Positions 1 to 7,616 of a stretch of 22,005 nt of DNA are shown here, in pieces. The notes below the pieces were generated by a model, which saw only the letters and a list, made by a program, of their open reading frames with translations, was not told the DNA's origin and ran no database searches. A program made the translations under genes and the position numbers. The stretch is taken from positions 1-22,005 of the forward strand of contig JACQAF010000064.1 in assembly GCA_016195145.1 (NCBI GenBank). Direction: 5' to 3'. Within the stretch, counting starts at the first letter, position 1. Each line of letters begins with the position of its first letter. Source of the stretch: Rhodospirillales bacterium (GTDB lineage Bacteria > Pseudomonadota > Alphaproteobacteria > CACIAM-22H2).

Positions 1-146
1 GCCTTGGCGCCGGCCGGCGGGCGGGCGAAGAACGCGCCGATGGCGGCGATCAGCGCGTCGTTGATGGCGTTGCGCTTCTCCGGCCGGTCGAGGGTGAGAA
101 TGGCGACGGGGCCGGCGCGGCGGATGGCGAGCGGGGAACGGGCCAT
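1..146 (-). CDS. Enoyl-CoA hydratase/isomerase family protein, N-terminal part (runs off the left edge)
   Basis: The reverse strand reads from an ATG at 146 to the window edge without a stop, giving about 48 residues. The start MARSPLAIRRAGPVAILTL followed by DRPEKRNAIND is the typical N-terminal beta-hairpin and first helix of the crotonase fold; the RPEKRNAI block is a hallmark of enoyl-CoA hydratases and isomerases, which act on acyl-CoA thioesters in the cytoplasm. An AAGGA ribosome binding site lies at 157-153, seven bases before the ATG, and a promoter lies upstream. The oxyanion-hole glycines and catalytic glutamates are beyond the edge, so hydratase, isomerase and other crotonase activities cannot be told apart. 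The plus-strand open frame over the same DNA is a shadow. Confidence 0.85.
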   Translation of the reverse strand, partial: MARSPLAIRRAGPVAILTLDRPEKRNAINDALIAAIGAFFARPPAGAK

Positions 147-211
147 GGCGGGTCCTTGGGGCGTGTGCGGGAAGCGGGCGGGGAGCGGGCGGGAAAAAAG
201 ACAACCCAGAG

Positions 212-240
212 CTTTTAGGGGCCGGCCAAGGAAGCGTCAA
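212..240 (-). promoter_or_regulatory. Sigma-70-type promoter for the crotonase-family gene
   Basis: Read on the minus strand, TTGACG (240-235) is followed by a 17-base spacer and TAAAAG (217-212), five and four matches out of six to the -35 and -10 consensus. Transcription would begin near 205, leaving a leader of about 60 bases before the ATG at 146. Position, spacing and direction all fit; this is pattern recognition only. Confidence 0.5.
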
Positions 241-370
241 TGTGTGGGGCGGATTATGGTGCGGCAGTACATTTCAGTGACGATTCATTTGTAAATGTGG
301 AAAGAACGAGGAGCCCAAAGCACTTTTGAGTAGTTTAGCAAAACGACAGGTAACGTTAAGTATGGTTGCG

Positions 371-379
371 TGGTATAAT
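371..379 (+). promoter_or_regulatory. Extended -10 promoter candidate for the orphan membrane protein
   Basis: TGGTATAAT is a perfect extended -10 element (TGn plus TATAAT). No good -35 hexamer is seen 16-18 bases upstream, which extended -10 promoters can tolerate. Initiation near 386 would give a leader of about 105 bases before the start at 492. The rest of 147-491 is AT-rich and holds no convincing gene or RNA; the other element I see there is the minus-strand promoter at 212-240. Confidence 0.4.
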
Positions 380-491
380 ATTTTTTATTGATAAACGAAG
401 TAGGTCGTGATTTTTGTCCATTGATTTTCAGGAAGTTTCCTCAAAACTATCTAGGTTGCTTCTTGTGTGTAAGGAAAATCAAAATCAGTGA

Positions 492-1403
492 GTGAGTATG
501 ACAGACGCATCTTATGACGAGTATAGCGAGATGGACATTCAAGTAATTTCGGATGCAATAAAGACGCTCAGACCGGACATTCAAGTGGCCATAATCGGCG
601 TCGTTGTTACGGTCACTTCAGCGGTTTTGGGCGCACTCGTCGTTGTTTGGCAAATCGGTAAACAGGCCCGCTACGCAATCGCACAAAATCGACACAACGA
701 AGCCCTGAAATTAAAGCTAGAGATTTATAAAGAAATAGTTGCTGTATGCCGAGATACTTCTCGTGCGTGCAACGATTTGTCTGCGTATGGTCCTCGGTTT
801 TATGCGGAAGTTGAGTTGAGTTCGAAAATGAAATCGGACGAGGGGCGGTCATTTTTCGTTCCCAAAGAACCGATTCCCGTTCTACGCAATAGGAACATAG
901 TGTTAGCCCAGAAATTAATCGAGATTATGGGTCTTGCAGAGCGATGGCAGATCATCGATCCCCGCATAGAGGTAATCATAAAAGCAACGCTCGCCGCAAA
1001 ATACGATATCGACAACGCTTACAAAAAATACGAAGCAATCGTGTTTAAAATCATGCCATTAGAACCGCGAAAATCTAAACCGAATGTTACGGAATTTTAC
1101 TGGAAGACGCCTAACGAAGATACTATTGCGCAGCTTAAGAATATAGGCGATCGACTCGTAAATGCTCTATTGGATTTTCTGGGTTACATCTACGACTTCC
1201 AAGTTGAGATGCAGAATCTTCTACTAGGGGAACTATTCCAACATAAGCTCCCAGCGCGCGAGCCGCTTGGCCACGATTCGATTGTTATCCGGTTGGACCG
1301 ATACAAAGAATTGATGGAGTATTTCGATCAAAAATCTGCTTATGGGCGTGATATTAGCCGTATCGAGAAAAAAATCGTGAGTGGAAACGCGCAGCAACCC
1401 TAG
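492..1403 (+). CDS. Orphan membrane-anchored protein of unknown function
   Basis: The 303-residue frame starts with GTG at 492; ATG at 498, two codons later, is an equally possible start, and neither has a well-spaced ribosome binding site (AAGGA at 471-475 is too distant). A hydrophobic stretch at about residues 32-55 should be a single membrane span. It is followed by a charged helical stretch (KQARYAIAQNRHNEALKLKL) that could form a coiled coil, then a largely alpha-helical, lysine- and glutamate-rich soluble region to the C terminus with no motif I recognise. Both flanking genes are GC-rich metabolic genes, whereas this one is clearly AT-richer with different codon preferences, suggesting acquisition by transfer. 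No partner gene is nearby. I do not recognise the family, so no function is proposed; membrane anchoring is the only supported property. Confidence 0.75.
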   Translation: MSMTDASYDEYSEMDIQVISDAIKTLRPDIQVAIIGVVVTVTSAVLGALVVVWQIGKQARYAIAQNRHNEALKLKLEIYKEIVAVCRDTSRACNDLSAYGPRFYAEVELSSKMKSDEGRSFFVPKEPIPVLRNRNIVLAQKLIEIMGLAERWQIIDPRIEVIIKATLAAKYDIDNAYKKYEAIVFKIMPLEPRKSKPNVTEFYWKTPNEDTIAQLKNIGDRLVNALLDFLGYIYDFQVEMQNLLLGELFQHKLPAREPLGHDSIVIRLDRYKELMEYFDQKSAYGRDISRIEKKIVSGNAQQP

Positions 1404-1566
1404 CAACCGGTAATTTTGAAATCACTTAATCTAATCAACAACAGACTTGATGCTCGCCATTGCAAATTTAGGTCAGCGTAGGTTTTAGTGCGATTAATCT
1501 AAGCGCAGCTCGTTCATATCTTATCGAAATTTCTATTCCACCCAAAACACCCCCCATCCGTCCCGC

Positions 1567-1595
1567 TTGACAGGCGGGCGCGGCGCGCCTATGAA
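1567..1595 (+). promoter_or_regulatory. Promoter of the metZ leader
   Basis: A perfect -35 TTGACA (1567-1572) is followed by a 17-base spacer and TATGAA (1590-1595, four of six matches). Initiation around 1602 would start the RNA just before the riboswitch stem at 1606, as expected for a leader in which the aptamer is the first structure made. The rest of 1404-1566 is AT-rich, and I see no gene, tRNA or terminator in it. Confidence 0.65.
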
Positions 1596-1605
1596 AATCC
1601 CCGTT

Positions 1606-1664
1606 CGTGGTGATTTGAGCCGACTGGCTTGCGGACCACGTAAAAGAAACCGCTAAAAGGTCGG
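1606..1664 (+). promoter_or_regulatory. SAM-II riboswitch aptamer
   Basis: The element matches the SAM-II (metA motif) architecture. Stem P1 is CGTGGT (1606-1611) paired with ACCACG (1635-1640). Its loop carries the conserved GATTTG (1612-1617) and GCTTGC (1627-1632 region) blocks. The pseudoknot pairs CCGAC (1620-1624) with GTCGG (1660-1664), and the CGCTAAAAG block typical of the 3' side is at 1652-1659. Known members bind S-adenosylmethionine and repress methionine or SAM synthesis genes, mostly in Alphaproteobacteria. The downstream gene is metZ, a matching target. The aptamer is followed by an intrinsic terminator rather than directly by the start codon, which suggests transcriptional control. 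Confidence 0.93.
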
Positions 1665-1673
1665 AGGCCCTCG

Positions 1674-1702
1674 AAAGCCCTGACCCACGGTCGGGGCTTT
1701 TT
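1674..1702 (+). terminator. Intrinsic terminator of the SAM-II switch
   Basis: A 12-base-pair stem pairs AAAGCCCTGACC (1674-1685) with GGTCGGGGCTTT (1689-1700), with one T-G wobble and a three-base CAC loop, followed by a run of T (1698-1702). It lies between the aptamer and metZ. The aptamer strand GGTCGG (1659-1664) can instead pair with CCTGACC (1679-1685) inside the 5' arm, giving a mutually exclusive antiterminator. The parts are directly visible; the switching model is inference. Confidence 0.8.
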
Positions 1703-1759
1703 GCTGTCGGCGCGCCGCCGGTTTTTCCCGGCCGCGCGGCCCGGCGCGAAGGGGGAGAG

Positions 1760-2980
1760 ATGGCCGACGGCATTACGCCCGCCAAGGGAAAAACCGATCC
1801 TGCCGCGCAATGGCGGCCCCGCACCCGCATGGTGCGCGGCGGCACGCAGCGCACCGGCTTCGACGAGACCGGCGAGGCGCTGTTCATGACCTCGGGCTAT
1901 GTCTACGGCTCGGCCGGCGAGGCCGAGGCCGCCTTCGCGGCCAGCGACAGCGCGCGCTATGTCTATTCGCGCTACGGCAACCCGACCGTCGCCATGTTCG
2001 AGGAACGCCTGCGCCTGATCGAGGGGGCCGAGGCGGCGAAGGCGACGGCGAGCGGCATGGCCGCCGTGTTCGCCGCGCTGATGTGCCAGCTGAAGGCCGG
2101 CGACCGCGTCGTCTCCAGCCGGGCGCTGTTCGGTTCGTGCCATTACATCGTGTCGGAGCTGCTGCCGCGCTACGGCGTCGAGACCGTGTTCGTCGACGGC
2201 GCCGATCCCGACCAGTGGTGGGCGGCGCTCAAGCCGCCGACTGCGGCGGTGTTTCTCGAAACGCCGTCGAACCCGATGCTCGGCATCGTCGATCTGCGCG
2301 TGGTGTCGACGCTCGCCCATGCGGCGGGGGCGTGCGTGATCGTCGACAACGTGTTCGCCACGCCGCTGTTGCAGAAGCCGCTGGCGCTCGGCGCCGATGT
2401 CGTCGTCTATTCGGCGACCAAGCATATCGACGGCCAGGGCCGCTGCCTCGGCGGGGCGATCCTCGGCACGGCCGAATTCGTCAGCAGCAAGCTCGCGCCG
2501 TTCTTGCGCCATACCGGCCCGTCGCTCAGCCCGTTCAACGCGTGGCTGCTGCTCAAGGGGCTGGAGACGCTCGACCTGCGCGTGCGCGCGGCGGGGGATT
2601 CGGCGCTGGCGCTGGCGCGCTTCCTCGAAGGCGACGCGAGGGTGGAGAAGATTCTCTATCCCACCCTTGAGTCGCACCCGCAGCGCGCCCTTGCCGCGGC
2701 GCAGATGAGCGGCGGCGGGACCATCGTCTCCTTCGCCCTCAAGGGCGGCAAGGACGCCGCCTTCCGTTTCCTCGACGCGCTGGCGCTGATCGACATCTCG
2801 AACAATCTCGGCGATTCGAAGAGCCTGATCTGCCATCCGGCGACGACGACGCATCAGCGCGTGGGCGCCGCCGAGCGCGCCCGGCTCGGCATCGGCGACG
2901 GGGTGCTGCGGCTGTCGGTCGGGCTGGAGGATGCGGGCGACCTCGAAGCCGATCTCGGGCGCGGGCTGGCGGCGCTTTGA
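1760..2980 (+). CDS. metZ: O-succinylhomoserine sulfhydrylase
   Basis: This 406-residue protein is a PLP enzyme of the Cys/Met metabolism family (cystathionine gamma-synthase-like). It should convert O-succinylhomoserine and sulfide to homocysteine, the direct sulfhydrylation route to methionine in the cytoplasm. Visible motifs are the YSRYGNPT substrate/PLP region near residue 75, ETPSNP near 170, DNVFATP near 195, and YSATKH with the PLP-binding lysine at residue 221, followed by the GQGRCLGGAI stretch characteristic of MetZ rather than MetB or MetC. The C-terminal SLGGAESL-like position reads NNLGDSKSLICHPATTTH, also normal for MetZ. The ATG at 1760 has a strong GGGGGAGAG site at 1751-1759. 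The gene is preceded by a SAM-II riboswitch and terminator and followed by apaG. Length and motifs are intact. Confidence 0.95.
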   Translation: MADGITPAKGKTDPAAQWRPRTRMVRGGTQRTGFDETGEALFMTSGYVYGSAGEAEAAFAASDSARYVYSRYGNPTVAMFEERLRLIEGAEAAKATASGMAAVFAALMCQLKAGDRVVSSRALFGSCHYIVSELLPRYGVETVFVDGADPDQWWAALKPPTAAVFLETPSNPMLGIVDLRVVSTLAHAAGACVIVDNVFATPLLQKPLALGADVVVYSATKHIDGQGRCLGGAILGTAEFVSSKLAPFLRHTGPSLSPFNAWLLLKGLETLDLRVRAAGDSALALARFLEGDARVEKILYPTLESHPQRALAAAQMSGGGTIVSFALKGGKDAAFRFLDALALIDISNNLGDSKSLICHPATTTHQRVGAAERARLGIGDGVLRLSVGLEDAGDLEADLGRGLAAL

Positions 2981-2995
2981 CCTTATAAAACAAAG

Positions 2996-3030
2996 GGTTT
3001 CCTGCGGCTGGACAAAGCGGCCCGGAAACC
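2996..3030. other. Hairpin between metZ and apaG
   Basis: GGTTTCC (2996-3002) pairs with GGAAACC (3024-3030), with a further GGC/GCC pairing inside. It sits 16 bases past the metZ stop. No T run follows on the plus strand (taaaatg), so it is at most a weak terminator or an RNA-processing or stabilising structure separating metZ from apaG. Confidence 0.45.
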
Positions 3031-3093
3031 TAAAATGATTCCCTGCCTCGACCGTCGGCCTGTCGCCGCCGGGCGGGGGCGGAGAGGCCGGGC

Positions 3094-3486
3094 ATGTACA
3101 GCGAGACGACGCGACGGATCAAGGTGACGGTGAAGCCGATCTATCTCGACGACCAGTCGTCGCCGGCCGACAATCATTACGTGTGGGCCTATCACGTGCG
3201 GATCGAGAACATGGGCGGCGACGTCGTGCAGCTGCGCAACCGCTACTGGCGGATCACCGATTCGACCGGGCGCATGCAGGAAGTGCGCGGCGCCGGCGTG
3301 GTCGGCGAGCAGCCGGTCCTGCGCCACGGCGAGGCGTTCGAGTATACGAGCGGCACGCCGCTTTCCACGCCGTCCGGCATCATGGTCGGCACCTATCAGA
3401 TGGAGACCCCGGGCGGCGAGACGTTCGAGGTCAACATCCCCGCCTTCTCGCTCGACAGCCCCCATCAATCGGTGCGGCTCAACTGA
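3094..3486 (+). CDS. apaG: ApaG domain protein
   Basis: At 130 residues this is the normal size of a single-domain ApaG, a small immunoglobulin-like (fibronectin III-type) beta-sandwich. The core is recognisable: YHVRIENMGGDVVQLRNRYW, the WRITDSTG segment, GVVGEQPVL, then YTSGTPLSTPSGIMVGTYQM, including the glycine-rich loop conserved in the family. Its exact function is unsettled. Mutants in enterobacteria affect cobalt resistance and magnesium efflux, and the fold also occurs as a domain in some F-box and polymerase-interacting proteins. It likely acts in the cytoplasm. It lies 113 bp downstream of metZ, a neighbourhood I recall as common in Alphaproteobacteria. A purine-rich GGCGGAGAGG stretch precedes the ATG. 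Confidence 0.92.
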   Translation: MYSETTRRIKVTVKPIYLDDQSSPADNHYVWAYHVRIENMGGDVVQLRNRYWRITDSTGRMQEVRGAGVVGEQPVLRHGEAFEYTSGTPLSTPSGIMVGTYQMETPGGETFEVNIPAFSLDSPHQSVRLN

Positions 3487-3559
3487 CCGCCGCCATCGCC
3501 GCCGGCCGGGACGAGCGCCCGCCATCTCTGCAACCCATTCGCCAGCCACGAGGTTCGCC

Positions 3560-4228
3560 GTGAAATCAGCAACGCCTGGGCCCTCCGTCATCAAACCGCT
3601 GCCGCGCGCCGGCGAAGCCGCCGTCAAGGCCGACGGCCAGCCCACCCGCGCCGAGGCCGAGGCGGCGGTGCGCACGCTGATCCGCTGGGCCGGCGAGGAT
3701 CCGGCGCGCGAGGGCCTGCTCAACACGCCGCAACGCGTCGCCCGCGCGTTCGAGGAATGGTTCGCCGGTTACGGCATCGATCCGGTCGACCTCCTGCAAC
3801 GCACCTTCGAGGAGACCGACGGCTACGACGAGATGGTCGTGCTGCGCGACATCCGCTTCGAATCGCATTGCGAGCACCATATCGCGCCGATCATCGGCAA
3901 GGTGCATATCGCCTATCTGCCCAACCGGCGAGTGATCGGCATTTCGAAGCTGGCGCGGCTGGTCGAGGTGTATTCCAAGCGCCTGCAGATCCAGGAGAAG
4001 ATGACCGCCCAGATCGCCAACACGCTCAACGACGTGCTGCTGCCCAAGGGCGTCGCCGTGGTCATCGAAGCGCAGCACCAATGCATGACGACGCGCGGCG
4101 TGCACAAGACCGGCGTCGCCATGGTCACCAGCCGGATGCTCGGTGCCTTCCGCGACGACCCCTCGACCCGGCGTGAATTTCTCGCCATCATCGGCAATCC
4201 GATGTCGAGCGCCGGCGCGAGCGACTGA
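3560..4228 (+). CDS. folE: GTP cyclohydrolase I
   Basis: This 222-residue type-I enzyme hydrolyses GTP to dihydroneopterin triphosphate, the first step of folate and tetrahydropterin synthesis, normally as a cytoplasmic decamer. The zinc site is complete: Cys104 and His107 in SHCEHH, and Cys175 in QHQCMTTRG. Other signatures are GLLNTPQRVARAFEEWF near residue 50, GKVHIAYLPNRRVIGISKLAR in the middle, and RREFLAIIG at the end. The first 30 or so residues are a poorly conserved extension common in this family. The GTG at 3560 is chosen because the upstream GAGG lies at a usable distance and there is no better in-frame start before the conserved region. It lies 73 bp after apaG and could be co-transcribed. 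Confidence 0.95.
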   Translation: MKSATPGPSVIKPLPRAGEAAVKADGQPTRAEAEAAVRTLIRWAGEDPAREGLLNTPQRVARAFEEWFAGYGIDPVDLLQRTFEETDGYDEMVVLRDIRFESHCEHHIAPIIGKVHIAYLPNRRVIGISKLARLVEVYSKRLQIQEKMTAQIANTLNDVLLPKGVAVVIEAQHQCMTTRGVHKTGVAMVTSRMLGAFRDDPSTRREFLAIIGNPMSSAGASD

Positions 4229-4237
4229 GCCAGCGCC

Positions 4238-4253
4238 CCGGCGCGCGCGCCGG
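4238..4253. other. Perfect GC palindrome after folE
   Basis: The 16 bases CCGGCGCGCGCGCCGG are exactly self-complementary and lie 9 bases after the folE stop, before trkH. In RNA they can form a short GC hairpin. No T run follows, so termination is doubtful. Confidence 0.4.
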
Positions 4254-4285
4254 AATCGGAAGCGAGAAGCGGGAAGGGGGGCCCG

Positions 4286-5734
4286 TTGGTCGATCTTCGA
4301 CCGGTTTTTTTCATCATCGGCGTGCTGTTGTTGGTGCTGGCCACGGCCATGCTGCTGCCGATGGCGGCCGACATGGCCGAAGGCAACCCCGACTGGCAGG
4401 GTTTTGCCTGGGCGGCGGCGGCGACGCTTTTCGTCGGTGGGGCGCTGATTCTCACCAACCGCATCGAGGGGGTGAAACTCAACCTGCGCCAGGCGTTCCT
4501 GCTGACCACCCTTTCCTGGGTGGTGCTCGTCGCCTTCGGCGCGCTGCCGTTCAGTTTCTCTTCGCTGCGCCTCGGTTACGCCGACGCCTATTTTGAAACC
4601 ATGTCGGGGCTGACCACTACCGGGTCGACGGTGATTGCCGGCCTCTTCCGGGCGCCGCCGGGCATCCTGTTATGGCGCGGGCTTCTGCAATGGATGGGCG
4701 GCATCGGGATCATCGCCATGGCGATCGTCATCCTGCCGATGCTGCGCATCGGCGGCATGCAGCTTTTCCGCCTCGAATCCTCCGACAAGTCGGAAAAGGT
4801 CCTGCCGCGCGCGGCGCAGATCGCGGCCGGCATCGGCGTCGTCTATCTGGTGATGACCGCGGTCTGCGCGCTGCTTTACTGGATCGGCGGCATGACCGGC
4901 TTCGAGGCGGCGATTCACGCGATGGCCACGCTGTCGACCGGCGGCTTTTCGACCTCGGACGATTCGTTCCTGCATTTCAACAGCGGGTTCATCGACGTCA
5001 CCGCCATCGTGTTCATGCTGTTCGGCGGCATGACCTTCACGCTGTTCCTGCGCGTCCTGCAGGGCGATTGGCGCTCGGCGCTGACCGACGGCCAGACCCG
5101 CTGGTATCTCGGCGTCGCCGCCGCGTTCACCGTCGCCATCGCCCTGTGGCAGATCGTCGTCAACCGCGCCGAGCCGCTCTTCGCCTTGCGCCATTCGGCC
5201 TTCAACGTCGTCTCGATCATCACCACCACCGGCTTCGTCTCGGCCGATTACAGCCAGTGGGGGCCGCTGCCGGTGACGCTGATCTTCTTCCTGTTCTTCG
5301 TCGGCGGCTGTTCGGGCTCGACCGCCGGCGGGATCAAGATTTTCCGCTTCCAGATGCTGGTCCAGGTCGCGCGCACCCATGTGCGGCATACGCTGATGCC
5401 GAGTGGCGTGTTCATCCCCAAATTCAACCGCAAGCAGATCACCGAAGGAGTCACCCAGTCGGTGCTCGCCTTCGTCTTCCTCTATATTCTGATTTTCGCG
5501 GCGATCGCGGCGGGGCTGGCGCTGACCGGCCTCGACCTCGTCACTAGCCTGTCGGGGTCGGCGGTGGCGCTGGGCAATGTCGGCCCCGGATTCGGCGATA
5601 TCATCGGTCCGGTGGGCAATTTCTCGACCCTGCCCGAGGCGGCGAAATGGCTGCTCAGCCTCGCCATGCTGCTCGGCCGGCTGGAGCTTTTGACCGTGTT
5701 GGTCCTGCTATCGCGCAGTTTCTGGCGCAGTTGA
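4286..5734 (+). CDS. trkH: Potassium uptake protein, TrkH family
   Basis: The 482-residue product is the membrane-embedded, potassium-translocating subunit of the Trk system. It has the family's four pore-loop repeats with filter-like segments: TTTGSTV near residue 112, TLSTGGFS near 217, TTTGFVSAD near 315 and ALGNVGPGFG near 430. These are surrounded by about ten hydrophobic helices, and the GGCSGSTAGGIKIFRF stretch is typical of TrkH. The protein acts in the inner membrane and needs a cytoplasmic NAD-binding TrkA partner, which is not in this window. The predicted start is TTG at 4286, preceded by a strong GGAAGGGGGG; a later start would remove part of the first helix. Stop to argE is 16 bp, so the two genes are probably co-transcribed. 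Confidence 0.93.
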   Translation: MVDLRPVFFIIGVLLLVLATAMLLPMAADMAEGNPDWQGFAWAAAATLFVGGALILTNRIEGVKLNLRQAFLLTTLSWVVLVAFGALPFSFSSLRLGYADAYFETMSGLTTTGSTVIAGLFRAPPGILLWRGLLQWMGGIGIIAMAIVILPMLRIGGMQLFRLESSDKSEKVLPRAAQIAAGIGVVYLVMTAVCALLYWIGGMTGFEAAIHAMATLSTGGFSTSDDSFLHFNSGFIDVTAIVFMLFGGMTFTLFLRVLQGDWRSALTDGQTRWYLGVAAAFTVAIALWQIVVNRAEPLFALRHSAFNVVSIITTTGFVSADYSQWGPLPVTLIFFLFFVGGCSGSTAGGIKIFRFQMLVQVARTHVRHTLMPSGVFIPKFNRKQITEGVTQSVLAFVFLYILIFAAIAAGLALTGLDLVTSLSGSAVALGNVGPGFGDIIGPVGNFSTLPEAAKWLLSLAMLLGRLELLTVLVLLSRSFWRS

Positions 5735-5750
5735 CGACGGAGAAAGATCG

Positions 5751-6920
5751 ATGGGCGAACGCATATCCTCGATCGAGATGATCCGCCGGCTTGTCGGCTA
5801 CGACACGGTTTCGACCAAGTCCAACCTGGCGCTGATCGGCGATGTCCGGCGCTATCTTGCCGGCCACGGCATCGCCTCGCATCTTGTGCCCGAGGGCCAG
5901 GAAAAAGCGAACCTGTTCGCCACCATCGGTCCGGCGGCCGAGGGCGGCATCGCGCTGTCGGGGCACACCGACGTTGTGCCGGTCGAGGGCCAACCTTGGT
6001 CGAGCGATCCTTTCACTCTGGTCGAACGCGACGGCCGGCTTTATGGCCGCGGCAGCGCCGACATGAAAAGCTTTATCGCCATCGCGCTGGCGCTGGTGCC
6101 GGAATTCCTCGCCCGACCGCTCAAGCGGCCGGTCCATCTCTGCCTGTCTTATGACGAGGAAGTCGGTTGCCGCGGCGCGCCGGAACTGTTGCGCGTGCTC
6201 GGCCGCACGCTGCCCAAGCCGGCGCTCGCGATCATCGGCGAGCCGACCTCGATGAAAGTGGTCAACGCCCATAAGGGTACGCGCGGCTTTCTGACGACGA
6301 TTACCGGGCGCGATGGGCATTCGAGCGCGCCGCATCGCGCCGCCAACGCCATTTCGATCATGGGGCGATTGATCGTCGGGCTGGAGACGATCGCCGGCGA
6401 ATTGCGCGCCGCGGGGGACAAGGGCGCGATGCCGGGGCTCGATTTCGACCCGCCATGGACGACGCTGAGCATCGGCACGGTCGCCGGCGGCACGGCGCAC
6501 AACATCGTCGCCCGCGAATGTCGCCTCGGCTGGGAGTTTCGTCCGCTGCCCGGCGTCGACGCCGATGCGATCGCCGCCCGGGTCGAGGATTTCATCGCCC
6601 GCGAGCTGCGCCCGGCCCTGGCCGCGGCAGCGCCCGAGGGGCGGATCGAAACCCAGCCATTATTCGCGGTTCCGGCCTTGGCCCCTGAACCCGGCGGCGC
6701 GGCCGAGGCGCTGGCGCTGCGCCTGACCGGCGCCAACCGGGCGACCACGGTCGCCTATGCTTCCGAGGCCGGGCAGTTCCAGGAGACCGGGATTTCGGCG
6801 GTTCTGTGCGGCCCTGGCGACATCGCCCAGGCGCACAAGCCCGACGAGTTCATCGCTATCGAACAAATTGCCGCCTGCGAGGCGTTTTTGCGCCGGCTGG
6901 CCGACTGGGCGGCGGCCTGA
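5751..6920 (+). CDS. argE: Acetylornithine deacetylase (M20 family)
   Basis: This 389-residue M20-type metallohydrolase should release ornithine from N-acetylornithine in arginine synthesis. The dinuclear metal centre can be read: His72 and Asp74 in GHTDVVP, the bridging Asp104 in GRGSADMKS, and catalytic Glu136 with ligand Glu137 in YDEEVGC. A late histidine in AQAHKPDEF completes the set. The dimerisation (lid) domain runs from about residue 180 to 290 and contains GRDGHSSAPH. DapE-like desuccinylases share the fold, but the ArgE-like length and motifs and the argF and argD genes close by favour ArgE. A GGAGA site precedes the ATG by eight bases. It converges with the lipoprotein gene, leaving only six bases between them. 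Confidence 0.88.
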   Translation: MGERISSIEMIRRLVGYDTVSTKSNLALIGDVRRYLAGHGIASHLVPEGQEKANLFATIGPAAEGGIALSGHTDVVPVEGQPWSSDPFTLVERDGRLYGRGSADMKSFIAIALALVPEFLARPLKRPVHLCLSYDEEVGCRGAPELLRVLGRTLPKPALAIIGEPTSMKVVNAHKGTRGFLTTITGRDGHSSAPHRAANAISIMGRLIVGLETIAGELRAAGDKGAMPGLDFDPPWTTLSIGTVAGGTAHNIVARECRLGWEFRPLPGVDADAIAARVEDFIARELRPALAAAAPEGRIETQPLFAVPALAPEPGGAAEALALRLTGANRATTVAYASEAGQFQETGISAVLCGPGDIAQAHKPDEFIAIEQIAACEAFLRRLADWAAA

Positions 6921-6926
6921 CGGTTA

Positions 6927-7526
6927 TTATTTCAGAAAGCGCGGTAGGTTGGCGCGGATCTGGCGCTCAAGCTCGGCGTTGACGTCGTTCATCGCCGCCT
7001 CGACCATCTCGAACCAGATTTTCTCGCGCTCGTTGATCGTGATGCCCTCGGGCACGGTGCGAAAACGCGTCGCCGTCGCCGACGCGAATCCATCGCGGAA
7101 ATTGCCGCGTTCGGCGCGAATTTCGAGCCCGACGGCGAGCGAGATGTCGTAACGCTGCGTCTGGTCGGTGGTGAACGCCCCGCGCACGCCGGGCGTGCGC
7201 GGCAGATCGGTCTCGGTCACCTTGGCGTCCTGGATGATGAAGCGGGCATAACGGCCGGGCGCCCCGGTCGCCGCCAGACGGTCGGTCGCCCAGCGGCGCA
7301 GCGTCCGATCGGGCGGCACGGGCAAAAGATGCTCGATATTCGGCGCCTTCAGCGGCGAAACGAATTCGTCGACGATGTCGACGCGCGACACGTCGAGCTT
7401 GAACGCTCCGAAATGGCCGTAGGTCAGTTCGGGAAAACGCGGGCGCGGCGGCGATGTGGCGCAGGCGGCGAGCCCCGCCACCATGCCGATTGCGACGATC
7501 ACGCTCAGCCACCGGGTTATAGTCAT
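6927..7526 (-). CDS. Predicted lipoprotein of unknown function
   Basis: The ATG at 7526 is preceded by an excellent GGAGGGGG site, so a longer open frame reaching 7604 is not used. The 199-residue product opens with a short basic segment, a hydrophobic stretch and the lipobox LAAC, with the lipidated cysteine at residue 22; it should be exported and anchored to a membrane. The mature part has regular alternating beta segments and an EFVSPLKAPNIEHL stretch followed by a helical region. A C-terminal amphipathic helix (MNDVNAELERQIRANL) ends it. I recognise no catalytic motif. Similar small lipoproteins near hslO-argF-argD exist in related bacteria, as far as I recall, but none has a known role. 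It lies 90 bp downstream of hslO on the same strand. Confidence 0.82.
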   Translation of the reverse strand: MTITRWLSVIVAIGMVAGLAACATSPPRPRFPELTYGHFGAFKLDVSRVDIVDEFVSPLKAPNIEHLLPVPPDRTLRRWATDRLAATGAPGRYARFIIQDAKVTETDLPRTPGVRGAFTTDQTQRYDISLAVGLEIRAERGNFRDGFASATATRFRTVPEGITINEREKIWFEMVEAAMNDVNAELERQIRANLPRFLK

Positions 7527-7616
7527 CCCGCCCCCTCCTTGTTTGCGCGGCATTCTTGTCGCCGATTCGGGCGAAAGTTTGGCAGGGCGTGATCGCCCTA
7601 TCAAGCGGTAACGGCC

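Noticed and set aside
4..294. Plus-strand open frame of 96 codons at the left edge
   Set aside because: It is the antisense shadow of the crotonase-family gene and its promoter; the encoded sequence is arginine-rich and unlike any family.
1404..1566. Small RNA or att site between the orphan gene and the metZ promoter
   Set aside because: Short repeated pieces such as AATCTAA occur, but no stable hairpin, promoter-terminator pair or long direct repeat is seen.
1589..2854. Long minus-strand open frame (421 codons) opposite metZ
   Set aside because: It is a GC-driven antisense frame with arginine-rich low-complexity content, and it would cover the riboswitch and the metZ coding strand.
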